NCBI GenBank assembly: GCA_937952975.1
Contig: CALFXX010000049.1
Coordinates: 18,853 to 82,852, forward strand
Direction of reading: 5' to 3'
DNA: 64,000 nucleotides
Source of the DNA: an uncultured Alcaligenaceae bacterium
GTDB taxonomy: Bacteria; Pseudomonadota; Gammaproteobacteria; Burkholderiales; Burkholderiaceae_B
Every line of letters begins with the position of its first letter. The stretch's first letter is position 1. Positions 1-7,757 of the stretch are shown piece after piece. A program made the position numbers and the translations under genes. The notes under the pieces were generated by a model. That model worked only from the letters and a program-made list of their open reading frames with translations. It did not search any database and had not been told where the DNA came from.

Positions 1-583
1 GCATAGGACCACTTCCTTTGTACGGCACATGAATCACGTTCAATTTTTCATTTGATGCAAACGCTTGATTCAGCAACAGTGAAAATTTTTCAGAGTTTGC
101 TAACGAGCGCTTATTAGGCTCTTTGAGAGTTTCCTCTACAAACTCCTTTATATTGTTTCCAGGTTGATCTGCCTTTGTGACGAAAATATATGGCGACCGC
201 GCAATGAGCGTCACGCCAGTCAGATCTTTGAACGTGTCATAAGGCAACGTCTTATAAAGGAGCGGATTCAGGATGTGGCTATCGACAGCCATCAAGTAGG
301 TGTATCCATCAGGCTTAGATGTCGCCACAATACTGGTCCCAATAATTCCATCAGCTCCCGGACGATTTTCGACAATGATGCTTTGGCCTAATTTTTTAGC
401 TAACCGATCGGCGATATTTCTAGTCAAAATATCAGTTCCGCCGCCTGGTCCGTAGGGCACGATAATTCTGATAGATTTATCAGGATAGCCTTGCGCTACA
501 GACTGGGTAGAATGAATCGTCCCAGCTAAGCCAGCGATCAGTAAGGTTGCCGACAACACTTGTCTGAATAATTTTTTTTTCAT
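1..583 (-). CDS. Bug-family tripartite tricarboxylate (TTT) receptor, partial
   Basis: Periplasmic solute-binding protein of the Bug/TctC family, which captures carboxylates for TTT transporters or for sensing. The frame opens with ATG at 583 and runs off the left edge, so about 194 residues are visible. The start MKKKLFRQ plus a hydrophobic stretch ending near SVAQG is a Sec signal peptide. It is followed by the family signatures PDKSIRIIVPYGPGGGTD, VENRPGADG and KPDGYT. The gene lies 55 bp after the flavin reductase on the same strand, so the two are probably co-transcribed. The ligand cannot be read from the sequence. The C-terminal third lies outside the window. Confidence 0.88.
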   Translation of the reverse strand, partial: MKKKLFRQVLSATLLIAGLAGTIHSTQSVAQGYPDKSIRIIVPYGPGGGTDILTRNIADRLAKKLGQSIIVENRPGADGIIGTSIVATSKPDGYTYLMAVDSHILNPLLYKTLPYDTFKDLTGVTLIARSPYIFVTKADQPGNNIKEFVEETLKEPNKRSLANSEKFSLLLNQAFASNEKLNVIHVPYKGSGPM

Positions 584-638
584 CTTAACTGTCTCTTTAA
601 GTGTTACTTTTTATTTTTAGTACGGCGTTAACTCGTTG

Positions 639-1211
639 CTACAGGTGTTGCGCTTGGGCGAGCAGCATGTATGCGCCTTTGTAGAAAACTAGCGAACTAC
701 TTTCGCGGACGGCCTCGAAACGTTCAACTTTTCCAATAAATATGATGTGATCGCCAGCATCATGTTTACTAAATATGGTGCACTGAAACTGAGCCATACA
801 ATGGTCAATCAACGGTAAATCTAAATAGCCGGACGTCCACGCCACACTTTCAAACTTCCTTTCAATACTGCTTGTCGCGAATCGGTGCGACAAGTGGTCC
901 TGATCCTCCGCCAGTACGTTAATCGCGAAAGACTGCGTCTCGCGAAATATTTCGATCGACTTACTAGCTTTACGCATGCTCCATAAAACTAACGGAGGTT
1001 CAAGTGAAACAGAGGTAAAGGAGTTACAGGTGAGACCCACAGGCTCGGCAGAGTTGTCCCTCGTCGTGATAATGGCGACACCCGTAGGAAAGACGCCCAA
1101 TGCCCGCCGATATTCTTTCGTATCGAACGGCTCCGCTGGGGCTGATCCCCTATTTTTTTCAACGGTGGTGGGTGTCGCATAAGTCACTTTTTTTTCGCCT
1201 CTACTCATCAT
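639..1211 (-). CDS. Flavin reductase domain protein (HpaC/NtaB-like, FMN-binding split barrel)
   Basis: A 190-residue NAD(P)H:flavin oxidoreductase-like protein. Proteins of this family supply reduced FMN or FAD to a partner monooxygenase. After about 27 variable residues come the typical FPTGVAIITT and GLTCNSFTSVSLEPPL segments, then a late D-H-I-I-F-I-G-K-V-E stretch, which is the family layout. Two consecutive ATGs (1211 and 1208) are possible starts, with a weak GGA upstream. It is divergent from a LysR regulator (159-bp gap) and followed by a Bug receptor. The oxygenase partner is not in the window; it may lie to the left. Family is clear, substrate is not. Confidence 0.85.
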   Translation of the reverse strand: MMSRGEKKVTYATPTTVEKNRGSAPAEPFDTKEYRRALGVFPTGVAIITTRDNSAEPVGLTCNSFTSVSLEPPLVLWSMRKASKSIEIFRETQSFAINVLAEDQDHLSHRFATSSIERKFESVAWTSGYLDLPLIDHCMAQFQCTIFSKHDAGDHIIFIGKVERFEAVRESSSLVFYKGAYMLLAQAQHL

Positions 1212-1370
1212 TTTCCAGTTGGGTGGCCTGCGTCATGCAACACCAGTGTCGGGTTAAAACCTGCAGCCCTTTTGGTTTGATGGAGTAAGTATCAGGCCGA
1301 CACATGATTCTTACAATTCGTAATTGCTGATAGACTTATAAGAGATACAAATAAATAGTGAAGGATAAAA

Positions 1371-2318
1371 TTGCCCACATCACGCCCAATAAATGGATCT
1401 GATTCGTACTCACTTAGAGTTGATCTAATTGAATTAGAGACCTTTATTGCTGTTATCGATCTTGGTAGTTTTAGCCTGGCGGCCCTGCGTATGCATGTGT
1501 CGCAGCCGTCTGTTACCGCTCGTATCCAACGTCTAGAAGACCGTCTTGGCATTAGGTTGCTTATCCGTACCACCCGCAGGATGGAACCAACCAAAGATGG
1601 CCTCAGACTCTATGAGCAGAGTCAGGTCGCGTTAGTAGGTCTAAAAGAAATTGTGAAAGAGTTTGACACCCGAACAAATCGAGGTAGTCATAGGATTGTG
1701 ATAGCGGCAACACCCATGATTGCTGCGATAGCGTTGCCCAGTATTCTTAATGGCTATCAGAAACTGTACACCGATGTTCATATCCGTCTTCTCGATCTGC
1801 AATACCCTGAGGTAATCGACAAAGTGCAGTCCGGCGAGGCTGATCTTGCAGTGATCGCCTTTGACGGCGACTCAAACAAGCTACGTTTTCAAACCCTTGC
1901 AGACGAAGAGCTATTGCTTGTCGTGCCAAGAGGGCATCCATTAGCCAAATTTAAGGAAGTCGTGCTTGAAAAAGTCCTTAAATATCCCCTACTGATATTG
2001 GACAGATACACGACTCTTATCCGAGTGATAGAGGAAGAAGGAAAAAAACGTAATCTGCCAATCCAATCTCTTCGCGAGGCTTCGCAACTAAATACCTTAC
2101 TTGGCATGCTGGATGCAGGCAACGGGATTACTTTTCTTCCAAAATCAATGGCTCAGGCAAACGCAAAACACAAACGACCTACACTCCGGGTTACGGATGT
2201 GGCACTAGCAAGACGCTATGGAGTAGTCGTACGTAAAAAACAAGAGATCTCTAGCGCAGCCCAAAGCTTCATCGACTACATCCACAAAGAGTACGCTAGG
2301 ACACTGGGCAAAGATTAG
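1371..2318 (+). CDS. LysR-family transcriptional regulator
   Basis: A 315-residue LysR-type regulator. The N-terminal winged helix-turn-helix (about residues 25-85) shows the family pattern IELETFIAVIDLGSFS, then SQPSVTARIQRLEDRLG and a TTRRMEPTKDG wing. A periplasmic-binding-protein-like effector domain follows to the end. The start is TTG at 1371, chosen because AAGGA sits 5 nt before it and no in-frame ATG precedes the DNA-binding helix. It is divergent from the flavin reductase/Bug pair, the usual LysR arrangement, so it probably controls that pair. A short CTTATAAG palindrome at 1335-1342 lies in the shared control region. The inducer is unknown. Confidence 0.9.
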   Translation: MPTSRPINGSDSYSLRVDLIELETFIAVIDLGSFSLAALRMHVSQPSVTARIQRLEDRLGIRLLIRTTRRMEPTKDGLRLYEQSQVALVGLKEIVKEFDTRTNRGSHRIVIAATPMIAAIALPSILNGYQKLYTDVHIRLLDLQYPEVIDKVQSGEADLAVIAFDGDSNKLRFQTLADEELLLVVPRGHPLAKFKEVVLEKVLKYPLLILDRYTTLIRVIEEEGKKRNLPIQSLREASQLNTLLGMLDAGNGITFLPKSMAQANAKHKRPTLRVTDVALARRYGVVVRKKQEISSAAQSFIDYIHKEYARTLGKD

Positions 2319-2379
2319 CAACAGGCTCGCTCCGTTAAATCACCGTCAATCCATTTAATTTGAAGCGTTTTATATAGTC

Positions 2380-2700
2380 TTACTCGACTGAGTTTGGCTC
2401 TTGAGGCTCAAAATCAAAGCCGGACTCTCGCTGATGGCGAGTCGCCAAGATATTTACTAGGCTATGGGCCTGCTCGAAGCTATAAAGCGCGACATAGCCA
2501 GAGCGCCCGTGCGAGATGACAAGCTCTCGCAAGCCTGCCTCAACCGAACGACCGATCAGCGGATGACGCACCAGCAGGCTAATCGCCTCGTCAATTAAAT
2601 CTAAAGTCGAATGAACAGCACCAGGCTGCTGCGCAAGAAGAAAATCAGTGATTCGGTTTAGATCAGTCAGAGCGAGCCTGCTATAAAAAATCTTTACCAA
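2380..2700 (-). CDS. ParE/RelE-family toxin of a type II toxin-antitoxin pair
   Basis: A 106-residue small basic protein that begins MVKIFYSRLALTDLNRIT and continues with the helical and strand spacing of the ParE/RelE fold (HPLIGRSV in the middle; GYVALYSF and NILATRHQRE near the end). ParE toxins poison gyrase while RelE toxins cleave mRNA; the sequence does not decide which applies here, but the HPLIGR and ATRHQRE elements favour ParE. Its start overlaps the antitoxin stop by 7 nt, giving translational coupling with the antitoxin made first. Confidence 0.8.
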   Translation of the reverse strand: MVKIFYSRLALTDLNRITDFLLAQQPGAVHSTLDLIDEAISLLVRHPLIGRSVEAGLRELVISHGRSGYVALYSFEQAHSLVNILATRHQRESGFDFEPQEPNSVE

Positions 2701-2972
2701 GACTTGGCCTTTAGCGGCAATACCTTTTTACCGTCGGCGCGCGCACGCAAGCTGGCGAAGACATCTTGATGCGTGAAACCTTTTTTAGACTTAAGCGACT
2801 GTGCTTGAGCGGCTTGCGCTTCAGCGATCAGCTTCTGACGCTGGGTTGCTAGTACGGCAGCGCGATTGATTGCCTCGACCATGAAAGCATGCGGTGTAAC
2901 GCCTTCTTTTTGCGCGATCAGCGCCACGGTACTTCTTAAATTTTCAGAGAGTTTGAGTGAGGTCGTGGCCAT
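2694..2972 (-). CDS. RHH/CopG-type antitoxin
   Basis: A 92-residue protein starting MATTSLKLSENLRSTV, which fits a ribbon-helix-helix DNA-binding N-terminus (about residues 3-45, including HAFMVEAINRA). A charged, Ala/Gln-rich C-terminal part would wrap the toxin. I chose ATG at 2972; an in-frame TTG at 2984 would add four residues. No clear Shine-Dalgarno is visible. It precedes the ParE-like toxin in the same transcript. The promoter and palindromic operator just upstream (3004-3054) suggest that it represses its own operon, as is usual for such antitoxins. Confidence 0.78.
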   Translation of the reverse strand: MATTSLKLSENLRSTVALIAQKEGVTPHAFMVEAINRAAVLATQRQKLIAEAQAAQAQSLKSKKGFTHQDVFASLRARADGKKVLPLKAKSW

Positions 2973-3003
2973 CGGTGTCGCCAAACGTATTGATTAGAAA
3001 AAC

Positions 3004-3025
3004 GGGTGTTACTAAGGTAACACCC
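3004..3025 (-). promoter_or_regulatory. Palindromic operator of the toxin-antitoxin operon
   Basis: A perfect inverted repeat with arms GGGTGTTAC and GTAACACCC separated by four bases. It lies directly after the -10 box of the toxin-antitoxin promoter, so it covers the predicted transcription start (about 3019). A repressor bound here would block initiation. The natural candidate is the RHH antitoxin encoded next. Confidence 0.6.
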
Positions 3026-3054
3026 ATTTTACAGAACGACACTTGGAGCGTCAA
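3026..3054 (-). promoter_or_regulatory. Sigma-70 promoter of the toxin-antitoxin operon
   Basis: Read on the minus strand: TTGACG at 3054-3049, a spacer of exactly 17 nt, then TAAAAT at 3031-3026. This matches the -35/-10 consensus closely. The predicted start lies in the adjoining operator and leaves a leader of about 45 nt before the antitoxin ATG at 2972. Confidence 0.65.
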
Positions 3055-3091
3055 ACCGAACTAGGACTCTGAGTCAGATTCGGACGAGAGC

Positions 3092-3115
3092 TTAGCGTTG
3101 CGCCGGCAACGCTAA
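3092..3115 (-). terminator. Stem-loop downstream of the SDR gene
   Basis: A perfect 10-bp stem (TTAGCGTTGC / GCAACGCTAA) with a 4-nt loop, 24 bp after the SDR stop. Neither strand has a U-run after it, so it may be an mRNA 3'-end stabiliser or part of a factor-dependent terminator rather than a classical intrinsic one. Confidence 0.45.
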
Positions 3116-3138
3116 AGGTTGCCGAGCCAACAATATTT

Positions 3139-3861
3139 CTACCCCGTCAACCCCACCGACAACCCACCGCACACATAGAGCAATTGCCCTGTGATGTAAC
3201 CGGCTTTCGGATCCAGAAACATACAGATCGCGTGCGCGACTTCGTCGGGGGCACCGAAGCGCCCGACCGGAACCGACGCCATGATTTTTTTAGTTTGTGG
3301 CAGGTCTGGGGGATTGCTGTCCAAAAACAAATCCGTGGCAATCGGGCCTGGTGCAATCGCGTTGACTGTGATGCCTTGAGTTGCGGTCTCAAGCGCCCAG
3401 GTGCGCGTCATGCCCACCAGGCCTGCTTTGGTGCCACCATAAACAGTACGACCATCTTTGCCAAGCATCGCGCGGCTACTGAGGTTAACAATGCGACCGT
3501 ATTTGTTGGCACGCATCGCTGGCAACACACCCTGCATCAACAGCAAAGGTGCCACCATATTCAGAGCAACCATCTCTTCGATTTGCTCAGTGGTCACGTC
3601 TTGAATTTTTGCCACATGGATCATTGCCGCGTTATTGACCAGACTCAAAATCTGTTTTTTAGCGGCCCAGTCGCCAATGGCTTCACGGGTGCGCTTAGCG
3701 TCACCCAAATCAACCGATTCAAAAATCTCACCTGGCAGTAGCTGCTTAGGTGCAGTGCGACTGAAGTTTAAGACCTCGTAGCCATCTTTGAGCAAACGTT
3801 CAACGACTGCACGACCAATCCCACGGCTACCGCCGGTAACTAATGCTGTTGTCCCTTTCAT
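3139..3861 (-). CDS. Short-chain dehydrogenase/reductase (SDR)
   Basis: A 240-residue classical SDR. TGGSRGIG at residues 9-16 binds the dinucleotide, NNAA is at 76-79, the active-site Ser is at about 128-129, and Y141-x3-K145 completes the catalytic set. The end GYITGQLLYVCGG is typical of FabG-like SDRs. Its ATG overlaps the stop of the upstream Bug receptor (ATGA), so the two form an operon. The dedicated fabG is elsewhere in the window, so this copy probably serves the neighbouring catabolic cluster as a hydroxyacyl or alcohol dehydrogenase. The substrate cannot be stated. Confidence 0.88.
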   Translation of the reverse strand: MKGTTALVTGGSRGIGRAVVERLLKDGYEVLNFSRTAPKQLLPGEIFESVDLGDAKRTREAIGDWAAKKQILSLVNNAAMIHVAKIQDVTTEQIEEMVALNMVAPLLLMQGVLPAMRANKYGRIVNLSSRAMLGKDGRTVYGGTKAGLVGMTRTWALETATQGITVNAIAPGPIATDLFLDSNPPDLPQTKKIMASVPVGRFGAPDEVAHAICMFLDPKAGYITGQLLYVCGGLSVGLTG

Positions 3862-4856
3862 TCTGCTTTGATTCCTCTATCTTTAACGAGCTTGCCCCAT
3901 TTGGCGCGCTCAGCTTGTTCAAATGCACCCAATTCTGATCCAAAGCGATTGCCTGGCGTCGCTGCCATCTTGGCATACGCCTGCACCACCTTGTCTGTTT
4001 TAAGACCTTCACGCGACGCCGCAATCAGCTTATCCATCACCGCGGCGGGCGTGCCACGCGGCGCATAAATCGCAAACCAGGCTGTGACGTCAAAGCCTGC
4101 GGCACCCGATTCAGCAAAGGTCGGCAAGTTAGGGGCTTGCGGGCTGCGCTCGGCCGAGGTCACCGCGATACCGCGTATGCGACCACCCTCGTTAATTTGA
4201 TTAATCGTACCGGGCAAGTTATCAAACAGCAGATCAATCTGACCGCCAATCAGGGCGGGCAACGACGCCGATACGCCCTTAAAGGGAATATGCAGAAGTT
4301 CTATGCCGGTGACGGCCTCAAAGTATGCAGCCGTCAAATGTACGGATGAACCAATCCCAGGCGTGCCATAGGTCAGTTTTTTATCTTTGGCCTGCTTGGC
4401 GGCATTAATCACGTCTTGCAGATTTTTCCAGGGTGACGTCGCAGCCACCGAAAGCACGTTAGGCGTGGTTGAAACCAGTGCGATCGGCATCAGATCTTTT
4501 TCAGGATCAAACTGCATCTCTGGATAAATAAACTGATTAATTGTTTGTGTACCAATCGTGCCCAAACCAATCACATAGCCATCAGGTTTAGCGCGTGAGA
4601 CGTAGGTCATCCCAACGTTGCCACCGGCACCAGGTCGGTTTTCAACGACCACGGTTTGCTTGAGCGCACCTTCAAGGGCTTGCGCCATTGAGCGGCCAAA
4701 CATGTCGGCCGCGCCCGCGGCAGGATAAGGCACCACCAGGGTCATGGGGCGCGAGGGAAAATCTTGTGCCTGAACAACAGACGAGGCCGTACTGAACAGA
4801 CCAGCTACGGCGAAGGCCGACAACAGCAAACGACGAACAAAATGCGGGTGCTTCAT
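3858..4856 (-). CDS. Bug-family tripartite tricarboxylate (TTT) receptor
   Basis: A complete 332-residue periplasmic receptor. I chose ATG at 4856 because GGAGAG precedes it by 5 nt and it opens a clean signal peptide (MKHPHFVRRLLLSAFAVAG, cleavage near VQAQD). Family signatures are SRPMTLVVPYPAAGAADM, VENRPGAGG, KPDGY, a central YGTPGIGSSVH and the C-terminal WFAIYAPRGTP. It is co-transcribed with the SDR and divergent from the acyl-CoA ligase operon 111 bp away. Its ligand is likely the carboxylate, or a precursor of it, handled by those enzymes. No TctAB membrane genes are adjacent, which is common for Bug receptors. Confidence 0.92.
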   Translation of the reverse strand: MKHPHFVRRLLLSAFAVAGLFSTASSVVQAQDFPSRPMTLVVPYPAAGAADMFGRSMAQALEGALKQTVVVENRPGAGGNVGMTYVSRAKPDGYVIGLGTIGTQTINQFIYPEMQFDPEKDLMPIALVSTTPNVLSVAATSPWKNLQDVINAAKQAKDKKLTYGTPGIGSSVHLTAAYFEAVTGIELLHIPFKGVSASLPALIGGQIDLLFDNLPGTINQINEGGRIRGIAVTSAERSPQAPNLPTFAESGAAGFDVTAWFAIYAPRGTPAAVMDKLIAASREGLKTDKVVQAYAKMAATPGNRFGSELGAFEQAERAKWGKLVKDRGIKAE

Positions 4857-4967
4857 GATTCTCTCCGTGAACCCTCTCCCAGTTGAGCGAGGGGTACATA
4901 TTCCTAGCGTATTCGTACTATAGTGACAGGTGCAAATATAGCAGTACAAACCAACGGGCACTCTGGT

Positions 4968-6578
4968 ATGACAGCAACATCACTATTCTTCTCTGAGCGC
5001 ATGGCAGTCTTAGCCAAGACCCACGCAAACCATCCAGCACTCATTGACCGCGACACCCCAGTCACTTTTGCGGCACTGCACCAACAAGTCTTACAGCTAG
5101 CGGGCAACATGGCCGCGATCGGGATCAAAGCCCACGACCGCGTCGCCGTATGGTTACCTAACTGCGCCGCCTGGGTGCAAACCTTTTTAGCCTGCGCACA
5201 CTTGGGCGCAACTGTTTTAGCTGTTAACACACGCTTTCGCAGCCAAGAGGTTGCCGACATTATCGGTCGCGGCAAGGCCGATTGGCTTGTCTTGTGGCCT
5301 GAGTTCAAAGGTATTGCCTTTGCTGACATGCTCGCTGACATCCCGCAAGAAGTACTCGCGCGTCTGCACGGTGTTCTGGCGGTGGGCGAACCCGGCAGCG
5401 CAGCGATGACGGCAATCGCCCAACGCGGGCACACCCTGCACGCCTTCAGCGACTTACTGCAAAACACGCACCCCGCCCCCAACGCCTTTGGTCAGGCACC
5501 AGCGCTATGCTTTACCACCTCGGGCACGACCTCACTGCCAAAGTTTGTTTTGCATAATCAGCACTCTTTGATCGTTCACGCCGATGCGATGCAACAGGCT
5601 TTTAGCTACGACCAAACAAGTCGTATTTTGGCAAGCGCGCCTTTTTGTGGCGCCTTTGGCTTTTCAACCCTGACGGGTGGCCTGGCAACCGGATGCACGG
5701 TTGTGTGCGAACCGGTCTCTGACACGCACAGCACACTTGAACAAATTCGTAAGCATCAGGTTACCCACACCTACGCCAATAACGAATCGCTATTAAAACT
5801 CTTTGAAGCGGCCCCCTCTCCTGCCACGTTCGCAACCTGCAAACTGTTTGGGTTCGCAAGCTTTTCACCTGCCATCACTAATCTGCTTGAAGAGGCGGAA
5901 CGCAACCATGTTGCACTCACTGGTCTGTATGGATCAAGTGAATTGCAGGCGCTGATGGCAGCGCAACCCCTTGACGCCTCGCAGGGCGACGTCAGCGTGC
6001 GCTACCTGTCGGGCGGGCGCCTGATACACCCAGACGCGCGTGTGCGCGTACGTGACCCCGCGACCGGACAGCTTGCACCACATGGCGAATCTGGCGAAAT
6101 CGAAATCAAGTGTGCCAGCCAAATGTTGAGCTACCTCGACAACCCTGACGCTACAGCCCAAGCCTACACGCCCGATCTCTTTTTCAAAACAGGCGACCTT
6201 GGCTATACCGTGAGCGACACGCAGTTTGTGTTCCAAACACGCATGGGCGACTCGATGCGCTTATCTGGGTTTTTAGTCAACCCTGCAGAGATCGAACATG
6301 CGATTGAGGCCTTACCCGGCGTACAGGCCTGCCAAGTGGTTGGTGCCACGCAGGGTACAAAAATCTTGCCAGTTGCCTTCGTGATCCTTTACGCGGGTTC
6401 GCAAGCAGACCCTGCTCGCTGGGCCGCCGAGTGCAAACGCACGATGGCAGGCTACAAGGTCCCCGTACACTTTGAAGTCGTCAGCGAGTTTCCGACCGTT
6501 CAAAGCGCCAACGCTGTGAAGATCTTAAAAAATAAGCTGCGCGACATGGCCAGCGAAATTCTTGCGAGAAAAGCCTAA
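4968..6578 (+). CDS. AMP-dependent acyl-CoA synthetase/ligase
   Basis: An ANL-superfamily enzyme of about 536 residues that would activate a carboxylic acid to its CoA thioester through an acyl-adenylate. The P-loop-like motif TTSGTTSLPK is at about residues 183-192. The later motifs LYGSSE and TGDLGY, and a C-terminal SANAVKILKNKLR with the catalytic-type Lys, complete the fold. I prefer ATG at 4968 over an in-frame GTG at 4923, which has no ribosome site. The next gene starts directly after the stop. It differs from the common TTSGTTGxPK by a Ser in place of Gly. Its substrate is unknown; the acyl-CoA dehydrogenase behind it suggests a saturated acyl chain. Confidence 0.88.
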   Translation: MTATSLFFSERMAVLAKTHANHPALIDRDTPVTFAALHQQVLQLAGNMAAIGIKAHDRVAVWLPNCAAWVQTFLACAHLGATVLAVNTRFRSQEVADIIGRGKADWLVLWPEFKGIAFADMLADIPQEVLARLHGVLAVGEPGSAAMTAIAQRGHTLHAFSDLLQNTHPAPNAFGQAPALCFTTSGTTSLPKFVLHNQHSLIVHADAMQQAFSYDQTSRILASAPFCGAFGFSTLTGGLATGCTVVCEPVSDTHSTLEQIRKHQVTHTYANNESLLKLFEAAPSPATFATCKLFGFASFSPAITNLLEEAERNHVALTGLYGSSELQALMAAQPLDASQGDVSVRYLSGGRLIHPDARVRVRDPATGQLAPHGESGEIEIKCASQMLSYLDNPDATAQAYTPDLFFKTGDLGYTVSDTQFVFQTRMGDSMRLSGFLVNPAEIEHAIEALPGVQACQVVGATQGTKILPVAFVILYAGSQADPARWAAECKRTMAGYKVPVHFEVVSEFPTVQSANAVKILKNKLRDMASEILARKA

Positions 6579-7757
6579 ATGTTTAACCCCGATTCCTTAC
6601 TCTTACCGTTTTTTGACGATAGCCATCGTCAGCTACACGAGGACTTACACAAGTGGTCTGCACAACGATTCACCAATCGCGTACACCAAGGTAATGTCGA
6701 TCAAGCCTGCATAGACCTCACACGCGCGTTAGGAAAAGCAGGCTGGCTACGTTACTGTGTGCCAGCCCAGTATGGCGGTGCCTTGCCCGCGCTTGATTCA
6801 CGCAGCTTGTGTTTGATCCGGCAAACGCTGAGCTACTACGATGGCTTAGCCGATTTTGCCTTTGTCATGGCGGGTTTAGGTAGCGGGCCAATCTCGTTAT
6901 TTGGCTCTGATCATCTCAAAGAAAAATATCTACCCAAGGTTGCCACTGGAGAACTGATCGCAGCGTTTGCCTTGTCTGAACCTGACGCAGGCTCTGACGT
7001 TGCTGCCATGACGACACGCGCGACGCGCACAGCTTCAGGCTATCGCCTCAATGGCGTGAAAACCTGGATCTCAAACGCTGACATCGCAGATTTTTATATT
7101 GTGTTTGCTCGCGTTGAGGGTGACGAAGCTGAAGGCGTCACAGCCTTTGTGGTGGATGCGAAGACACATGGCTTAAACGTCAGCGAGCGCTTTGACGTCA
7201 TCGCGGCACACCCGATCGGCAGCCTGACCTTCACTGACTGCGAGATCCCGGCTTCGCAACGCTTAGCCCTGCCCGGCCAGGGTTTTAAAGTCGCAATGCA
7301 AAATCTTGATGTGTTCAGAGCCTCGGTAGGTGCGGCGGCCCTAGGCTTTGCCGAGATCGCTCTGGATATGGGTATCAGTCGCGCCACCACACGCCCAATG
7401 TTTGGCGCGATGTTGTCGGATTTGCAGATGACACAGGGCGCCATTGGCGATATGTGCACAGAAATCGATGCGGCCACGCTATTGATCTATCGCGCAGCCT
7501 GGGAGCGCGATGTCTTACAACGCCGCACCACAAAATCCGCAGCGATGGCGAAGATGTTTGCCACTGAAGCTGCCCAGCGCGTGATCGACCGCTGCGTGCA
7601 GTTGCACGGTGGCTTGGGTGTGCGAGTCGGTCATCCGCTTGAAATGTTATATCGTGAAATTAGGGCATTACGTATTTATGAAGGCGCGACCGAAGTCCAA
7701 CAAGTCATCATCGCGCGCGAAACACTTAAAAATAAAACCTCAGGAGCAATGCAATGA
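6579..7757 (+). CDS. Acyl-CoA dehydrogenase
   Basis: A 392-residue FAD enzyme of the acyl-CoA dehydrogenase family, introducing an alpha-beta double bond into an acyl-CoA. The family signatures FALSEPDAGSD (about residues 130-140) and QLHGGLGVRVGHPLEMLYRE are present, followed by IYEGATEVQQ. In that last motif the Glu after Tyr (about 367) is the expected catalytic base, as in IYEGTSEIQ of medium- and short-chain enzymes. The ATG directly abuts the TAA of the ligase, and the stop overlaps the next start by 4 nt (ATGA), so it is tightly coupled in the operon. Electrons would go to ETF, which is not encoded here. Confidence 0.92.
   Translation: MFNPDSLLLPFFDDSHRQLHEDLHKWSAQRFTNRVHQGNVDQACIDLTRALGKAGWLRYCVPAQYGGALPALDSRSLCLIRQTLSYYDGLADFAFVMAGLGSGPISLFGSDHLKEKYLPKVATGELIAAFALSEPDAGSDVAAMTTRATRTASGYRLNGVKTWISNADIADFYIVFARVEGDEAEGVTAFVVDAKTHGLNVSERFDVIAAHPIGSLTFTDCEIPASQRLALPGQGFKVAMQNLDVFRASVGAAALGFAEIALDMGISRATTRPMFGAMLSDLQMTQGAIGDMCTEIDAATLLIYRAAWERDVLQRRTTKSAAMAKMFATEAAQRVIDRCVQLHGGLGVRVGHPLEMLYREIRALRIYEGATEVQQVIIARETLKNKTSGAMQ

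Noticed and set aside
1..3100. AT-richer left end with a toxin-antitoxin pair considered as a genomic island
   Set aside because: No integrase, tRNA boundary, direct-repeat ends or phage genes are visible, so island status cannot be supported from this window.
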